Shown piece after piece: positions 52,659 through 61,518 of a stretch of 64,000 bases of DNA. The DNA lies in NCBI RefSeq assembly GCF_002884445.1, contig NZ_KZ614144.1:4880094-4944093 (forward strand). The letters run 5' to 3'. The translations under genes were made by a program, and so were the position numbers. Source of the stretch: Paenibacillus castaneae (lineage in GTDB: Bacteria; Bacillota; Bacilli; Paenibacillales; Paenibacillaceae). How positions within the stretch are numbered: the first letter of the stretch is position 1; each line of letters starts with the position of its first letter. The notes under the pieces were generated by a model. It made no database searches. It was not told the DNA's origin and saw only the letters and a list, made by a program, of their open reading frames with translations.

Positions 52659-54272
52659 ATGGATCAAAATATTAAACAAGCGATAGTCAGGGGAGAAACC
52701 TCGCTTGGCATCGAATTTGGATCCACACGAATCAAGGCTGTACTGATTGATCACAATTTTGAAACAATCGGTTCCAGCAGCTATGAGTGGGAAAATCAAT
52801 TGATCGATGGTTATTGGACCTACCATCTCAATGAAATGATTAATGGGTTGCAAGAAACCTATCACCAATTAAAGCAAGAAATTGAGAATAATTATGGCGT
52901 AACATTGCAAAAAATCGGATCAATCGGATGTTCTGCCATGATGCAGGGCTATATTGCACTTGATCGAGCAGGGGAGCTATTGGTTCCGTTCCGTACATGG
53001 CGCAATGCCACAACGGGTACAGCTGCATCGGAGCTAACCGAGAAATTCCAGTTTAAAATTCCAGAGCGCTGGAGCATCGCACATTTGTATCAAGCGATTT
53101 TGAACGATGAAGAGCATGTCATTAACATAGATTATATTACGACTTTGTCGGGTTACATTCATTGGCTGTTGACTGGCAGCAAGGCTCTTGGTATGGGGGA
53201 TGCCTCCGGTATGTTCCCAATCGATAAATCTGCACAGCAATATAATGAAGATATGGTGAAGCAGTTTTCCGATTTAATTGCCGATAAAGACTACCCGTGG
53301 AATCTTAAAGATATTTTACCTAAAGTTTATAATGCAGGTGAACATGCTGGATATCTCAATGAAGCTGGTGCCCAACTATTAGATCCATCAGGCAGCCTGC
53401 AAGCAGGTATTCCGCTATGTCCTCCAGAAGGCGATGCCGGAACAGGCATGGTCGCTACGAATAGTGTCAAAAAGCGTACCGGCAACATTTCCGTAGGTAC
53501 GTCGATTTTTGCCATGATTGTACTGGAGAAAGATTTAACCACGGTGTACCCTGAGATTGACATCGTGACTACACCTGATGGCAGCCCTGTCGGCATGGTT
53601 CTAGCTAACAACTGCTCCAGCGATATTAATGCATGGCTCAGCTTGTTCCGTGAATTTTATGAAGCAATGGGGCTGAAGCCCGATATGAACCAGTTATTCA
53701 GCGTCCTGTTCAACAAAGCGCTGGAAGCAGATGCTGATGGCGGCGGCTTGCTGAGCTACGGCTACTATTCAGGCGAGAACATTACCGGGCTTGCAAAAGG
53801 TCGTCCGCTGTTCGTTCGTTCCCCAGAAAGCCGCTTCAATCTGGCTAACTTTATGAGAGTACATCTGTTTGCCGCGTTTGCTGCACTAAGGCTCGGAATG
53901 GATATTTTGACACAGAAGGAGAATGTAACGATTGACCGTATTTTGGCGCATGGCGGATTGTTCAAAACGCCGCTAGTCGGTCAAAAAATGTGTGCCGCAG
54001 CACTAAATGTTCCTGTTTCGGTCATGTCTACGGCTGGTGAGGGCGGCGCATGGGGGATGGCAATTTTGGCATCCTACATGGTTAATAAGGAGCAACACGA
54101 GGGCTTGGCTGATTACCTTACCACTAAAGTTTTCAATGATGCAGAAGGACAAGAGGTTTGTCCTGACAGCGCAGATGTGAATGGCTTTGCCTTGTTTATG
54201 GAGCGTTACACGGAAGGGCTGGCAATTGAGCAGGCAGCGGTAGATCATTTTGTGGAAAATTGGAAGAAATAA
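52659..54272 (+). CDS. FGGY-family carbohydrate kinase (xylulokinase/ribulokinase-like)
   Basis: A 537-residue sugar kinase. [17 protein letters not shown] near residues 15-31 is the phosphate-1 motif, [10 protein letters not shown] and [31 protein letters not shown] the substrate region, and [24 protein letters not shown] plus [15 protein letters not shown] the C-terminal FGGY signature and adenosine motif. Phosphorylation of D-xylulose or L-ribulose would suit the pentose theme of the window, but specificity cannot be read off. AGAGAGGGG lies about 12 bases before the ATG. Ended by a strong hairpin at 54313-54348. Confidence 0.9.
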   Translation: MDQNIKQAIVRGETSLGIEFGSTRIKAVLIDHNFETIGSSSYEWENQLIDGYWTYHLNEMINGLQETYHQLKQEIENNYGVTLQKIGSIGCSAMMQGYIALDRAGELLVPFRTWRNATTGTAASELTEKFQFKIPERWSIAHLYQAILNDEEHVINIDYITTLSGYIHWLLTGSKALGMGDASGMFPIDKSAQQYNEDMVKQFSDLIADKDYPWNLKDILPKVYNAGEHAGYLNEAGAQLLDPSGSLQAGIPLCPPEGDAGTGMVATNSVKKRTGNISVGTSIFAMIVLEKDLTTVYPEIDIVTTPDGSPVGMVLANNCSSDINAWLSLFREFYEAMGLKPDMNQLFSVLFNKALEADADGGGLLSYGYYSGENITGLAKGRPLFVRSPESRFNLANFMRVHLFAAFAALRLGMDILTQKENVTIDRILAHGGLFKTPLVGQKMCAAALNVPVSVMSTAGEGGAWGMAILASYMVNKEQHEGLADYLTTKVFNDAEGQEVCPDSADVNGFALFMERYTEGLAIEQAAVDHFVENWKK

Positions 54273-54312
54273 GAAGCGTGAGCGTCATCTCTACGGTGAA
54301 AGTCCAGAATGG

Positions 54313-54348
54313 GAGTGACCGAACAAGAATAAGCTTGTTCGGTCACTC
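54313..54348 (+). terminator. Terminator after FGGY kinase
   Basis: GAGTGACCGAACAAG pairs perfectly with CTTGTTCGGTCACTC around a 6-base loop, then TTGTT. Confidence 0.85.
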
Positions 54349-54440
54349 TTGTTAACTAATCAGAACATGTCGCTCAGTATTAAGGTTACGCCGTGATGTT
54401 CCAATCTTTCAGATTAACTACAAGCTCAACTCTCCGTTTT

Positions 54441-54475
54441 TACCACTATTTATGGTACGGTTCACCCCGATTATT
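54441..54475. repeat. GGTTCACC palindromic element, copy D (degenerate)
   Basis: ACTATTTATGGTACGG-TTCACCCCG: keeps the TTATGGTACGGTTCACC half seen in copies B and C but the right arm is decayed. Confidence 0.45.
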
Positions 54476-54552
54476 CTTCACCGCTTAAATATCCACAAAA
54501 AGAGTTTCAACTTTGAAATCGATGCATCTGTAATAAACTATGCAATAAACAC

Positions 54553-54588
54553 AAAAAAGCCAGCCACCCTAATGGATGACCGGCTTTT
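54553..54588 (-). terminator. Terminator after GH52 gene
   Basis: On the - strand AAAGCCGGTCATCC pairs with GGGTGGCTGGCTTT (a few mismatches), followed by TTTG. Confidence 0.8.
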
Positions 54589-54594
54589 GTCTGA

Positions 54595-56715
54595 CTATGC
54601 TCTTTTCTTGCCTTCTTCGAGCCATAGAATCGAAGTAACGCCCCGTGGATAATATTTGCTTCCTGTAATTCGCCCAGAAATGATCTGATCGCTCCAGCTC
54701 CAAATGGAAAGCTCGGGATGCGTCAGCCACTCCACATGAGCTGCATCCGCTTGTTGTCCGCTCTCGTCCCAAGTAAGGCCGAGGAGCTCGCGTGCCACAA
54801 ATTGACATAAATAAATTTTGCTTAACCAGCTGTTATTGCTCGTAGAGGATAGCTTCCAACCTCCGTCCTCGAACAAGCAAATACCTGGACGCAGCACATA
54901 GTTCAAATGCGTACTCAAAGCCTCTATGAATGCACCAAATCGACCATTCTGCTCAAGTGCGGCATGATTGCCTGTTACATAAGGGAATATAAGTCCTTCG
55001 ATAGCCGGAATGATTTTGGAATCATTATTCTCTCCGATAACTGCAGGAATATAACCTTCACTCGTTACGTGGCTAACAATCGTTGCCGCGCATTTATCTG
55101 CTTGGCTGCCAGCTGTTTCTGCATGGGATGGACGGTCATTTTCAAGAAATAAACGTTCCATTACAACATAGGCCGCCCAGCTTTTGCCTGCCAAATAAAT
55201 ATTGTTTCGTGCTTGCCCAAGCGAGACGTCCAGGCTGTCATAGGTCGTAATCTCGGCTCCGCCCATCGTGCGCGAGCTGTCGAGACCCATAATGCCGTTG
55301 CGATTTTCTGGATTAGAATCATCGCGGTTCAGCATGCTGACCAGACATTTCTCGAAAATTTCTAAATTTTCTGCAAGCCACTTCTGATCTCCTGTTTTCT
55401 CGTAATAAGTTGCTGCGCACAGCACCCAGTTTACGAGCTGCTCATGAGTCATATGGGAGAAACAGCCGTCTATACCGTAAAGCTCGTAGGAGGAGTAACC
55501 GGAACGTGATATTGCATTGGCCACGCCCATATCATGAGTGAAGCTTATGCCACCGGCATATTCAGTTTCATCGCCCGGTTTACGGACCGTATCCTCATAG
55601 CTGAATCGCTTCACGAACATGTCCAGCTCATTTTTGACTGTCCATGGATTCATTTTCAACTCATAGAATAGCTGATCCACCGTCAAATCGAATGTATTCA
55701 TCATCCGGTATTCGCCCTCATTGACGATCCAGAACGGTTGGTCTTCATAATCGAGCAGCTGCGTGGAGCCATAATAGCTGCGAATGGAATGGTTGAGCAT
55801 GAATTTCTGATCGTCGGATAAGTTGTCCTGCTCGGTCAGCGTGCCTGCTTCAACCGCCTCGGCAGTCAGCCGATCGAAATGCGTCAAGGCATAATCCGCT
55901 ACCGATTCGACGTTAGGGAAATAACGTGTATAGTAATAGGATGCATCGATGCCTGTTGTGACATAACCTGCTCTATAGAAGCAGATAGCGAAGCGATATG
56001 TTTTGCATTCGCCAGGCTCTGTATCCATAATCAACGTACCGACTGGTCCTAGTCCGAAGGTCCAGTTCTCTTGCAGCGCGGCGGTAAGAATATCCTCCAT
56101 ACTGAAGTGCTGCGCCGAAACAACAGCCGGATCATCCGATACGATCGCAAGATGCCTTCCTTGTCCAATTCCTTCCTTGCCGTTCATATCGACTATACGG
56201 CGCATAGAGCTGTAAGGATCACTGCCTTGGAAACCAAAGAAAGCTCTGCGCTTGCGATCCGATCGACTGTTGTCCACAGTCAGCTCAGCGAATACGGCTG
56301 GTATCAAGCTGTCCTTCAGTTCAGCTTCAGATGCGATCGACGGATCTGGAACTGCACGAACCTGCGAATAAATGCGGAAGCTCAAATCTCCCGATTGCCA
56401 TGTATCTGTCGTCAGCTGAAAATCACGCTGAATCGCTTCCTGCGGCAAAGGATGCAGCAGCTTTGGCTTGTCCGGGAACGGATCTGGATTCTCAATATCG
56501 TAACGTTTGCTTTCATCTTCTTCTTTCGCATCGTGGAACGGCAATGTATCATAGCCTGTTCCGTCCAAACGCTCGATACCGATATATATATTTTCCCTTG
56601 GAGGTCTTGCTAGCTCAATATCAAACCCTCCCGAAGGTCCTGGAAAACCTAATGTAAAGCTGGAGAACGCACCGATTGGAGAATGATGGGCATTAAAAAA
56701 CTGGTTTTTCGTCAA
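54595..56715 (-). CDS. Beta-xylosidase, GH52
   Basis: A 706-residue cytoplasmic enzyme that releases xylose from xylo-oligosaccharide ends. The N-terminus (QFFNAHHSPIGAFSSFTLGF) and the whole length match Geobacillus GH52 XynB (about 705 aa). Glu335 in VNEGEYR is the nucleophile, and the TYDSLD stretch at 491-496 holds the acid/base Asp (Asp495 in Geobacillus). No signal peptide. TTG start at 56715 with AAAAGGAG upstream. Divergent from an AraC regulator; works after the GH10 xylanase of this window. Confidence 0.94.
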   Translation of the reverse strand: MTKNQFFNAHHSPIGAFSSFTLGFPGPSGGFDIELARPPRENIYIGIERLDGTGYDTLPFHDAKEEDESKRYDIENPDPFPDKPKLLHPLPQEAIQRDFQLTTDTWQSGDLSFRIYSQVRAVPDPSIASEAELKDSLIPAVFAELTVDNSRSDRKRRAFFGFQGSDPYSSMRRIVDMNGKEGIGQGRHLAIVSDDPAVVSAQHFSMEDILTAALQENWTFGLGPVGTLIMDTEPGECKTYRFAICFYRAGYVTTGIDASYYYTRYFPNVESVADYALTHFDRLTAEAVEAGTLTEQDNLSDDQKFMLNHSIRSYYGSTQLLDYEDQPFWIVNEGEYRMMNTFDLTVDQLFYELKMNPWTVKNELDMFVKRFSYEDTVRKPGDETEYAGGISFTHDMGVANAISRSGYSSYELYGIDGCFSHMTHEQLVNWVLCAATYYEKTGDQKWLAENLEIFEKCLVSMLNRDDSNPENRNGIMGLDSSRTMGGAEITTYDSLDVSLGQARNNIYLAGKSWAAYVVMERLFLENDRPSHAETAGSQADKCAATIVSHVTSEGYIPAVIGENNDSKIIPAIEGLIFPYVTGNHAALEQNGRFGAFIEALSTHLNYVLRPGICLFEDGGWKLSSTSNNSWLSKIYLCQFVARELLGLTWDESGQQADAAHVEWLTHPELSIWSWSDQIISGRITGSKYYPRGVTSILWLEEGKKRA

Positions 56716-56875
56716 GGCAGTTTCAGCTCCTTTTTTAAGTATGATCCTTACTATCTTACGATCGATTCCCTTTAGCCAACAGGGTTATAACGGACCTTTA
56801 TTTGTACAAAACAGAACCCGTCCTGCAACAAGGGTATGTTATACTGAATTCATCCTATTTAGTGAGGAATTTGCA

Positions 56876-57775
56876 ATGAGAAACCATCTTCCTGTCGGGC
56901 GAGAGAACAGCATTAATGAGCTCATGACGCCTGATTTACAATTTGCTTTCCAAATAGTTGCAGCGCATAAACGCGCTGTTAATGCGCAATGGAGCTATCC
57001 TGAACACCACCATACGATGTTCGAGCTGAATATGGTGCTGGAGGGTGATCAAACGATGATTGCAGACAGCACCAAATTTGTACAGCAAGTAGGCGATATC
57101 TTGTTTATTCCACCTGGCGTTCTGCACAGCAGCAGCGGGTCGACTAGCCAAATGGCCATGACTTATTTTTGTCTCCATTTCGATATTGACGACCTGACGC
57201 TTCGCAGAAGCTTGATGGGTATGCATACGACCTTACTGCCCGCAAGCAATCCTTCAACAGCTGCCATTCGAAGCACATTGGAGAGACTGCTTCAGCGTTT
57301 GCAATATGCTCAGACCGGTCTCCATCTAGACAAGCTGGCTTTCCTTAGTGATACATTCCTCATGCTGTCTGCTCTGACGAATTGGACCATTGAGGAAGGC
57401 TCAGGAGAGGTTCACGGCATTGATGCTTCAGAGAACGAGGTTTCGCTTGCTGCATCGATAGAAAGAGAACTGCGCAGCGCATATGCGGCCAACCGATCTT
57501 CCGAGGATAGAATTAGTATAGAGAAGCTGGCTTCGCGTCTCGGCTACAGCCCATCCTATTGCAACAGAGTATTTCAGCGAGTGTACGGCATGACGCCTCG
57601 CCAATATTTAACGGGACTGATCGTTCGCCAAGCGAAGCTGCTGCTCATTAATTCAGAACTGACGATTGAAGATATTGCCTATCAGCTCGGCTATCGCGAT
57701 ATCTCGCAATTCAGCAAGCAATTCAAGCGCTGGATGAACCTCTCGCCCGCTGCCTTTCGCAAGCTGACCAAATAA
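56876..57775 (+). CDS. AraC-family regulator, probable activator of GH52 gene
   Basis: A 299-residue regulator with N-terminal cupin (HHHTMFELNMVLEGDQTMI, QVGDILFIPPGVLHSS) and C-terminal AraC pair (IEKLASRLGYSPSYCNRVFQ, IEDIAYQLGYRDISQFSKQFKRW). ATG at 56876 with AGTGAGGA about 7 bases upstream is the start; the frame to 56741 includes the promoter with TATACT. Divergent from the beta-xylosidase gene. Confidence 0.9.
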   Translation: MRNHLPVGRENSINELMTPDLQFAFQIVAAHKRAVNAQWSYPEHHHTMFELNMVLEGDQTMIADSTKFVQQVGDILFIPPGVLHSSSGSTSQMAMTYFCLHFDIDDLTLRRSLMGMHTTLLPASNPSTAAIRSTLERLLQRLQYAQTGLHLDKLAFLSDTFLMLSALTNWTIEEGSGEVHGIDASENEVSLAASIERELRSAYAANRSSEDRISIEKLASRLGYSPSYCNRVFQRVYGMTPRQYLTGLIVRQAKLLLINSELTIEDIAYQLGYRDISQFSKQFKRWMNLSPAAFRKLTK

Positions 57776-57780
57776 TGCAC

Positions 57781-57830
57781 ATCATACAAAGAGGGATGCC
57801 GGCTTGAGCCGGCATCCCTCTTTGTATGAT
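57781..57830. terminator. Bidirectional terminator, perfect 23-base arms
   Basis: 57781-57803 and 57808-57830 are exact reverse complements around TTGA, with CAAAGAGGG and CCCTCTTTG at the sides. Serves the convergent AraC and hydrolase genes. Confidence 0.88.
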
Positions 57831-57864
57831 AGAAATGGTACAAACGTGCAGCTCCCATTCCCAT

Positions 57865-58887
57865 TTATGAACATAATGTACGCCTCAGCCAATCGTACGC
57901 CAACCGTCCGCTTATTTCATGAGCGCCTGGAAATACATCGGATTCGAGCTTGTCTCCTGCTCCCTCTGCTTCATAGATTGCCTGAATTTCCGCTGCAGCT
58001 TTGCGAAAGCCTGCTACTGGAAAGATCGGATCATGCTCCCCTGATTCGAGAAATAACGGACGCGGAGCAATCAGTCCGATTAATTCCGGCAGCTCAGCGT
58101 GAAGAAGCAAGCCTGGCGTGTAGTTATCCAAGCAATGACGGACTGCAAATATACTGTCCTTAACCGTATTCGCGAAGCCTGTCAGTACCGTCGCGTTGAC
58201 CCGATCCTCCAGCACAGCAGCAATATATCCTATCAATCCACCGCCTGAGAAGCCCATAAGTCCCATGCGATCCACATTAACCTCTGGTCTGGAAGTCAAG
58301 TAGCGAAAGGCTTCTAGAGCTTCCGCAACTCGCAAACCAGTAAGTGTTTTTCCAAGCATCATCAGCTGCGTGGACAGCTTGTGGCATGAGTTTGGCGCAT
58401 TGTCATCTAGCTCAAGATCAGAAAGGAGTCTGCGCTCGCCGAAGCCGATGACGTCAGGGGCAATTACGACCATGCCCCGCTTCACTAGCTGTACGGCGAA
58501 ATGCTGATGAATACCTGGCTCTGCTTCAGCCGGTAAGCCGTCCTTAAGCAAGCCGACAATTTCCCGGCTGCCATACCCATGACCGTGAATCGCCAGCACG
58601 CCTGGCAATTTTCCCTTTGCCTCATCAGGAATGAGTATATACGCGGCGAAAGCCAGCTCAGGAGTAGCCGACAGCTCGACCCGTTCACGTACATATCCAT
58701 CACATTGAACACGCTCAAGCAGCTTGGGCGCATGACCGGGATTAGGCTCGAATTGACCGATTACATCTCGCAGCGCAGCTCTAAGCTTTGTTCTGCGTAC
58801 ATTTCGAAGCTCATTCCTTGATTGTTCTTGATGCCGACTAACCGCTTCATTATAAAGCTTGTTTAATAAAGAATCGCCATTCCACAT
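57865..58887 (-). CDS. Alpha/beta hydrolase (dienelactone-hydrolase/acetylxylan-esterase-like)
   Basis: A 340-residue cytoplasmic hydrolase of the Abhydrolase_7 kind. GVLAIHGHGYGSREIVG holds the oxyanion segment, VDRMGLMGFSGGG the nucleophile Ser, SGEHDPIFPVAGF the Asp and FPGAHEI the His. ATG at 58887 is chosen with AAGGTGG upstream; a GTG at 58902 lies in that site. Its place beside GH52 suggests ester side-chain removal from xylo-oligosaccharides, by inference. Confidence 0.87.
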   Translation of the reverse strand: MWNGDSLLNKLYNEAVSRHQEQSRNELRNVRRTKLRAALRDVIGQFEPNPGHAPKLLERVQCDGYVRERVELSATPELAFAAYILIPDEAKGKLPGVLAIHGHGYGSREIVGLLKDGLPAEAEPGIHQHFAVQLVKRGMVVIAPDVIGFGERRLLSDLELDDNAPNSCHKLSTQLMMLGKTLTGLRVAEALEAFRYLTSRPEVNVDRMGLMGFSGGGLIGYIAAVLEDRVNATVLTGFANTVKDSIFAVRHCLDNYTPGLLLHAELPELIGLIAPRPLFLESGEHDPIFPVAGFRKAAAEIQAIYEAEGAGDKLESDVFPGAHEISGRLAYDWLRRTLCS

Positions 58888-59024
58888 TGTACATTCAACC
58901 ACCTTATCTATTGTTTAATAGTCTGCTATGCCAAATGATTAAGCCTTTTTTCTGAATCATTAGAAACGCCTGTATTTCCTAATGCTTAAGCTAACGAATT
59001 AAAGGAAATTCCGCTATTTATTCA

Positions 59025-59061
59025 TTGAATAAAAAGTCGTTCTGTTGTATATTTATACAAC
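59025..59061 (+). promoter_or_regulatory. Promoter with overlapping perfect palindrome
   Basis: TTGAAT (59025-59030), 17 bases, TATATT (59048-59053). GTTGTATA-TT-TATACAAC (59044-59061) is a perfect palindrome covering the -10 box, a typical repressor site. The binder is unknown. Confidence 0.6.
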
Positions 59062-59086
59062 GAGATCAATATTCGGGAGGCTAGTC

Positions 59087-60313
59087 ATGATTCAGATGGA
59101 GAAAATGAAAACAGAACAATTATTGGAAACAGCAGATAAATCCGTTTTATTCACAGCAAAACGTCCTAATATTGTGATGGAACGCGGCAAGGGAATGTAT
59201 ATGTGGGATACCGACGGGAATCGGTATTTGGATTTCGTTGGCGGCTGGGCCGTTGCAAGCCTTGGACATTCCCCCGCTGCCTTGCAGGAAGCCTTGACAC
59301 ACCAGTCTGCTACTCTCGTTCATGCCAGCCCAGGTTACTATAATCGCCCTATGATTGAGTTTGCCGAGCTGCTGACCAGCGTCAGCGGAATGGATAAAGC
59401 GTTTTTCGCTAGCAGCGGTGCAGAAGCGAACGAAAGCGCGATTAAACTTGCAAGAAAGCATGGCACGGTCAATCTTGACGGAGCCTACGAGATCATTACG
59501 TTAACAAATAGCTTCCACGGCCGCTCGCTCGCCACGATGTCAGCTACTGGAAAGGCACAATGGAAGGAGCTTTTTGCGCCTAAGGTCGACGGCTTTAAGC
59601 ATGTCCCGATCAATGATTTGGACGCATGCTTTGCTGCGGTTACCAATCAAACCTGTGCCATTATGGTTGAGCTTGTGCAGGGCGAGGGCGGTGTCCATTG
59701 TGTGGATGAGGCTTATTTATTTGGGCTTCGCAAAATATGCGATATGTATGGCATGCTGCTTATTTTCGATGAAATTCAGACGGGATTCGGAAGAACCGGA
59801 AAGCTTTTCGCGTATGAGCATTACGGCATTCAGCCAGATGTGATGACACTTGGCAAAGGCATTGGCGCCGGCTTCCCTCTATCGGCCATGCTGACAAAAA
59901 GCAAATATGATTTGTTCGAGCCTGGCGAGCAAGGGGGAACCTATACAGGATCACCTCTTGCGATGGCTGTAGGCTATGCCGTGCTTACCGAGCTGCTTGA
60001 GCAAAACGTGACAAACAACGCCAAGCTGCAAGGGAAGTATATCGTCAGTGGTTTGCAAGAACTGTCCCGCGAGTTCCCCATATCAGAAATTCGCGGCAAA
60101 GGACTGCTGCTGGCCTTTGACGTTCCGGAAGGCGCAGCACCAGAACTTGCCGCTATATGCCTACGAGAAGGCTTGCTCATTAACAGCCCGACACCTTCGA
60201 CTATACGGCTTGTTCCACCATTAATCGTTACCCAGAAGGACTGCGATGAGATGCTTAGCATTCTGCGCCGCGCTTTCAAACAGCTTACACTTATAAAAGT
60301 TTCTTCTATATAA
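59087..60313 (+). CDS. Class III PLP aminotransferase (acetylornithine/ornithine type)
   Basis: A 408-residue enzyme transferring an omega-amino group using pyridoxal phosphate. SSGAEANESAIKLARKH (cofactor phosphate site, about 105-121), NSFHGRSLATMSATG, FDEIQTGFGRTG with the Asp that pairs with the ring nitrogen, and TLGKGIGAGFP with the Schiff-base Lys are intact. It resembles ArgD and related acetylornithine/succinyldiaminopimelate enzymes. It stands alone, not in an arg operon, and its promoter carries a palindrome unlike an ArgR box, so a non-biosynthetic role is possible. ATG at 59087 has GGGAGG upstream. Confidence 0.9.
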   Translation: MIQMEKMKTEQLLETADKSVLFTAKRPNIVMERGKGMYMWDTDGNRYLDFVGGWAVASLGHSPAALQEALTHQSATLVHASPGYYNRPMIEFAELLTSVSGMDKAFFASSGAEANESAIKLARKHGTVNLDGAYEIITLTNSFHGRSLATMSATGKAQWKELFAPKVDGFKHVPINDLDACFAAVTNQTCAIMVELVQGEGGVHCVDEAYLFGLRKICDMYGMLLIFDEIQTGFGRTGKLFAYEHYGIQPDVMTLGKGIGAGFPLSAMLTKSKYDLFEPGEQGGTYTGSPLAMAVGYAVLTELLEQNVTNNAKLQGKYIVSGLQELSREFPISEIRGKGLLLAFDVPEGAAPELAAICLREGLLINSPTPSTIRLVPPLIVTQKDCDEMLSILRRAFKQLTLIKVSSI

Positions 60314-60379
60314 AGGGTCTGCGATCCAGCACCAGCTGCAGCGGTCTATCAGTCCCAATAAGCTCGGGCAAGAGCTGCC

Positions 60380-61117
60380 CTACCAATTCATAGGATTGCC
60401 TGCATAATCAACATACTCGCAATCCGCATCCTCAGCTTTAACCGTATTTAAGCCTAAGCGTCCTTCAACCAAATCCAGAATCGCCGCTGCTGACTGCTCA
60501 GGCGTTAGCGCGGCTCCTGCATCAAGCTTACCCTGCATATAGGTTTGTACCCAGCCGGGATGTACGACTAATACACGGCCTCCCTGCGTCCTAATCCCGT
60601 TATGGATAAGCTTGGATTGCATATTGAGCGCAGCCTTGGACATGCAGTAAGCATACCAGCTGTCACGATAGCAATCGCCTATGCTTCCCGCCTCTGACGA
60701 AATATTGACGAGAAATTTCGAATGGCTTCTAAGAAGAAGCGGCATGAACGATTGGCTCATACGCAGGCTGCCTAACGTATTCACATTAAATACATCCATC
60801 ATTTCGGCATAATTAAGCTCATCATGGATGGTTGATTGTATATTTCCTAATATAGCTCCGTTATTAATAAGCAAATCAAGGTGCTCTGTTTGTTCTGACG
60901 TGTAACGAAGCGCTTCTGCAACGCTTTCATCGCTTGAAATATCAAGCCGCAGTACATGAAGCTGCTCACCGTAGCTTCCTTGCAGCTGCTGAAGGGCGGC
61001 AGCTTCAGCCGCATACTGTCCAGCAAAAACCTGACAGCCTTGCTTGAGCAATTGTGCTGCAAGCGCAAGGCCAACTCCACGATCTGCTCCTGTTACGAAT
61101 GCTGTTCGAATCATCAT
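60380..61117 (-). CDS. Short-chain dehydrogenase, C-factor-like
   Basis: A 245-residue SDR with TGADRGVGLALAAQL (Rossmann motif, about residues 7-21), LLINNGAI, Ser in NISSEAG and YCMSKAA. HPGWVQTYMQG near the end is typical of CsgA/sniffer-like SDRs. ATG at 61117 is preferred, after GAAGGAGAGTGAGG; the frame to 61183 lacks a site. Divergent from a 95-residue gene with ATTACAATTGTAAT (61190-61203), a perfect palindrome, between them. Confidence 0.88.
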   Translation of the reverse strand: MMIRTAFVTGADRGVGLALAAQLLKQGCQVFAGQYAAEAAALQQLQGSYGEQLHVLRLDISSDESVAEALRYTSEQTEHLDLLINNGAILGNIQSTIHDELNYAEMMDVFNVNTLGSLRMSQSFMPLLLRSHSKFLVNISSEAGSIGDCYRDSWYAYCMSKAALNMQSKLIHNGIRTQGGRVLVVHPGWVQTYMQGKLDAGAALTPEQSAAAILDLVEGRLGLNTVKAEDADCEYVDYAGNPMNW

Positions 61118-61230
61118 TTCAACCTCACTCTCCTTCTCGTCATTATACAAATAATTGCGAATGTTGGAAAAGCTGCTTTGCATATTTTAATTACAATTGT
61201 AATGCGCCTACAAGCAGGAGGGCCTTCATT

Positions 61231-61518
61231 GTGAGCAAGCGAATGCGAAGTATGGAAAATAAAGAATTCACTATATACGTACTTCCCGCCTGGAAGTGGA
61301 AGGAGTTCCTCGCCTTTGAATTAATCGGCGGTGCGGCATTTTATTTATTTTGCCGGATAACAGCTCATTCTGAGCTATTTGGCATTGCCGCCAATATAGC
61401 AGGCCCACAGATGCTAAAATATGTGATGGCTTCATATCGACCGAATATCAAAAAACGTTCTGCAGCTCCCGCTGAGCTAGCGGAATTGCAGAACGCCCCT
61501 TTTAACCTTAAATCTTAG
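61231..61518 (+). CDS. Small protein of unknown function with one hydrophobic segment (95 aa)
   Basis: GTG at 61231 with CAGGAGGG 8 bases upstream; the longer frame from 61054 lacks a site and overlaps the SDR gene. The product has a basic/aromatic start (FTIYVLPAWKWKEFLAF) and hydrophobic residues about 38-60 (LIGGAAFYLFC...). I do not recognise a family. Its last 20 codons contain the terminator of the convergent uxaC gene, and the two stops overlap by 4 bases. Confidence 0.6.
   Translation: MSKRMRSMENKEFTIYVLPAWKWKEFLAFELIGGAAFYLFCRITAHSELFGIAANIAGPQMLKYVMASYRPNIKKRSAAPAELAELQNAPFNLKS
61449..61495 (-). terminator. uxaC terminator inside the 3' end of the 95-aa gene
   Basis: On the - strand CGTTCTGCA pairs with TGCAGAACG, with inner CCGC/GCGG, then TTTTTT. 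It lies wholly within the coding region of the convergent small gene. Confidence 0.8.

Noticed and set aside
52400-52675. 91-codon + frame before the FGGY kinase
   Set aside because: It contains the palindromic leader hairpin, has no ribosome site and overlaps the kinase start in another frame.
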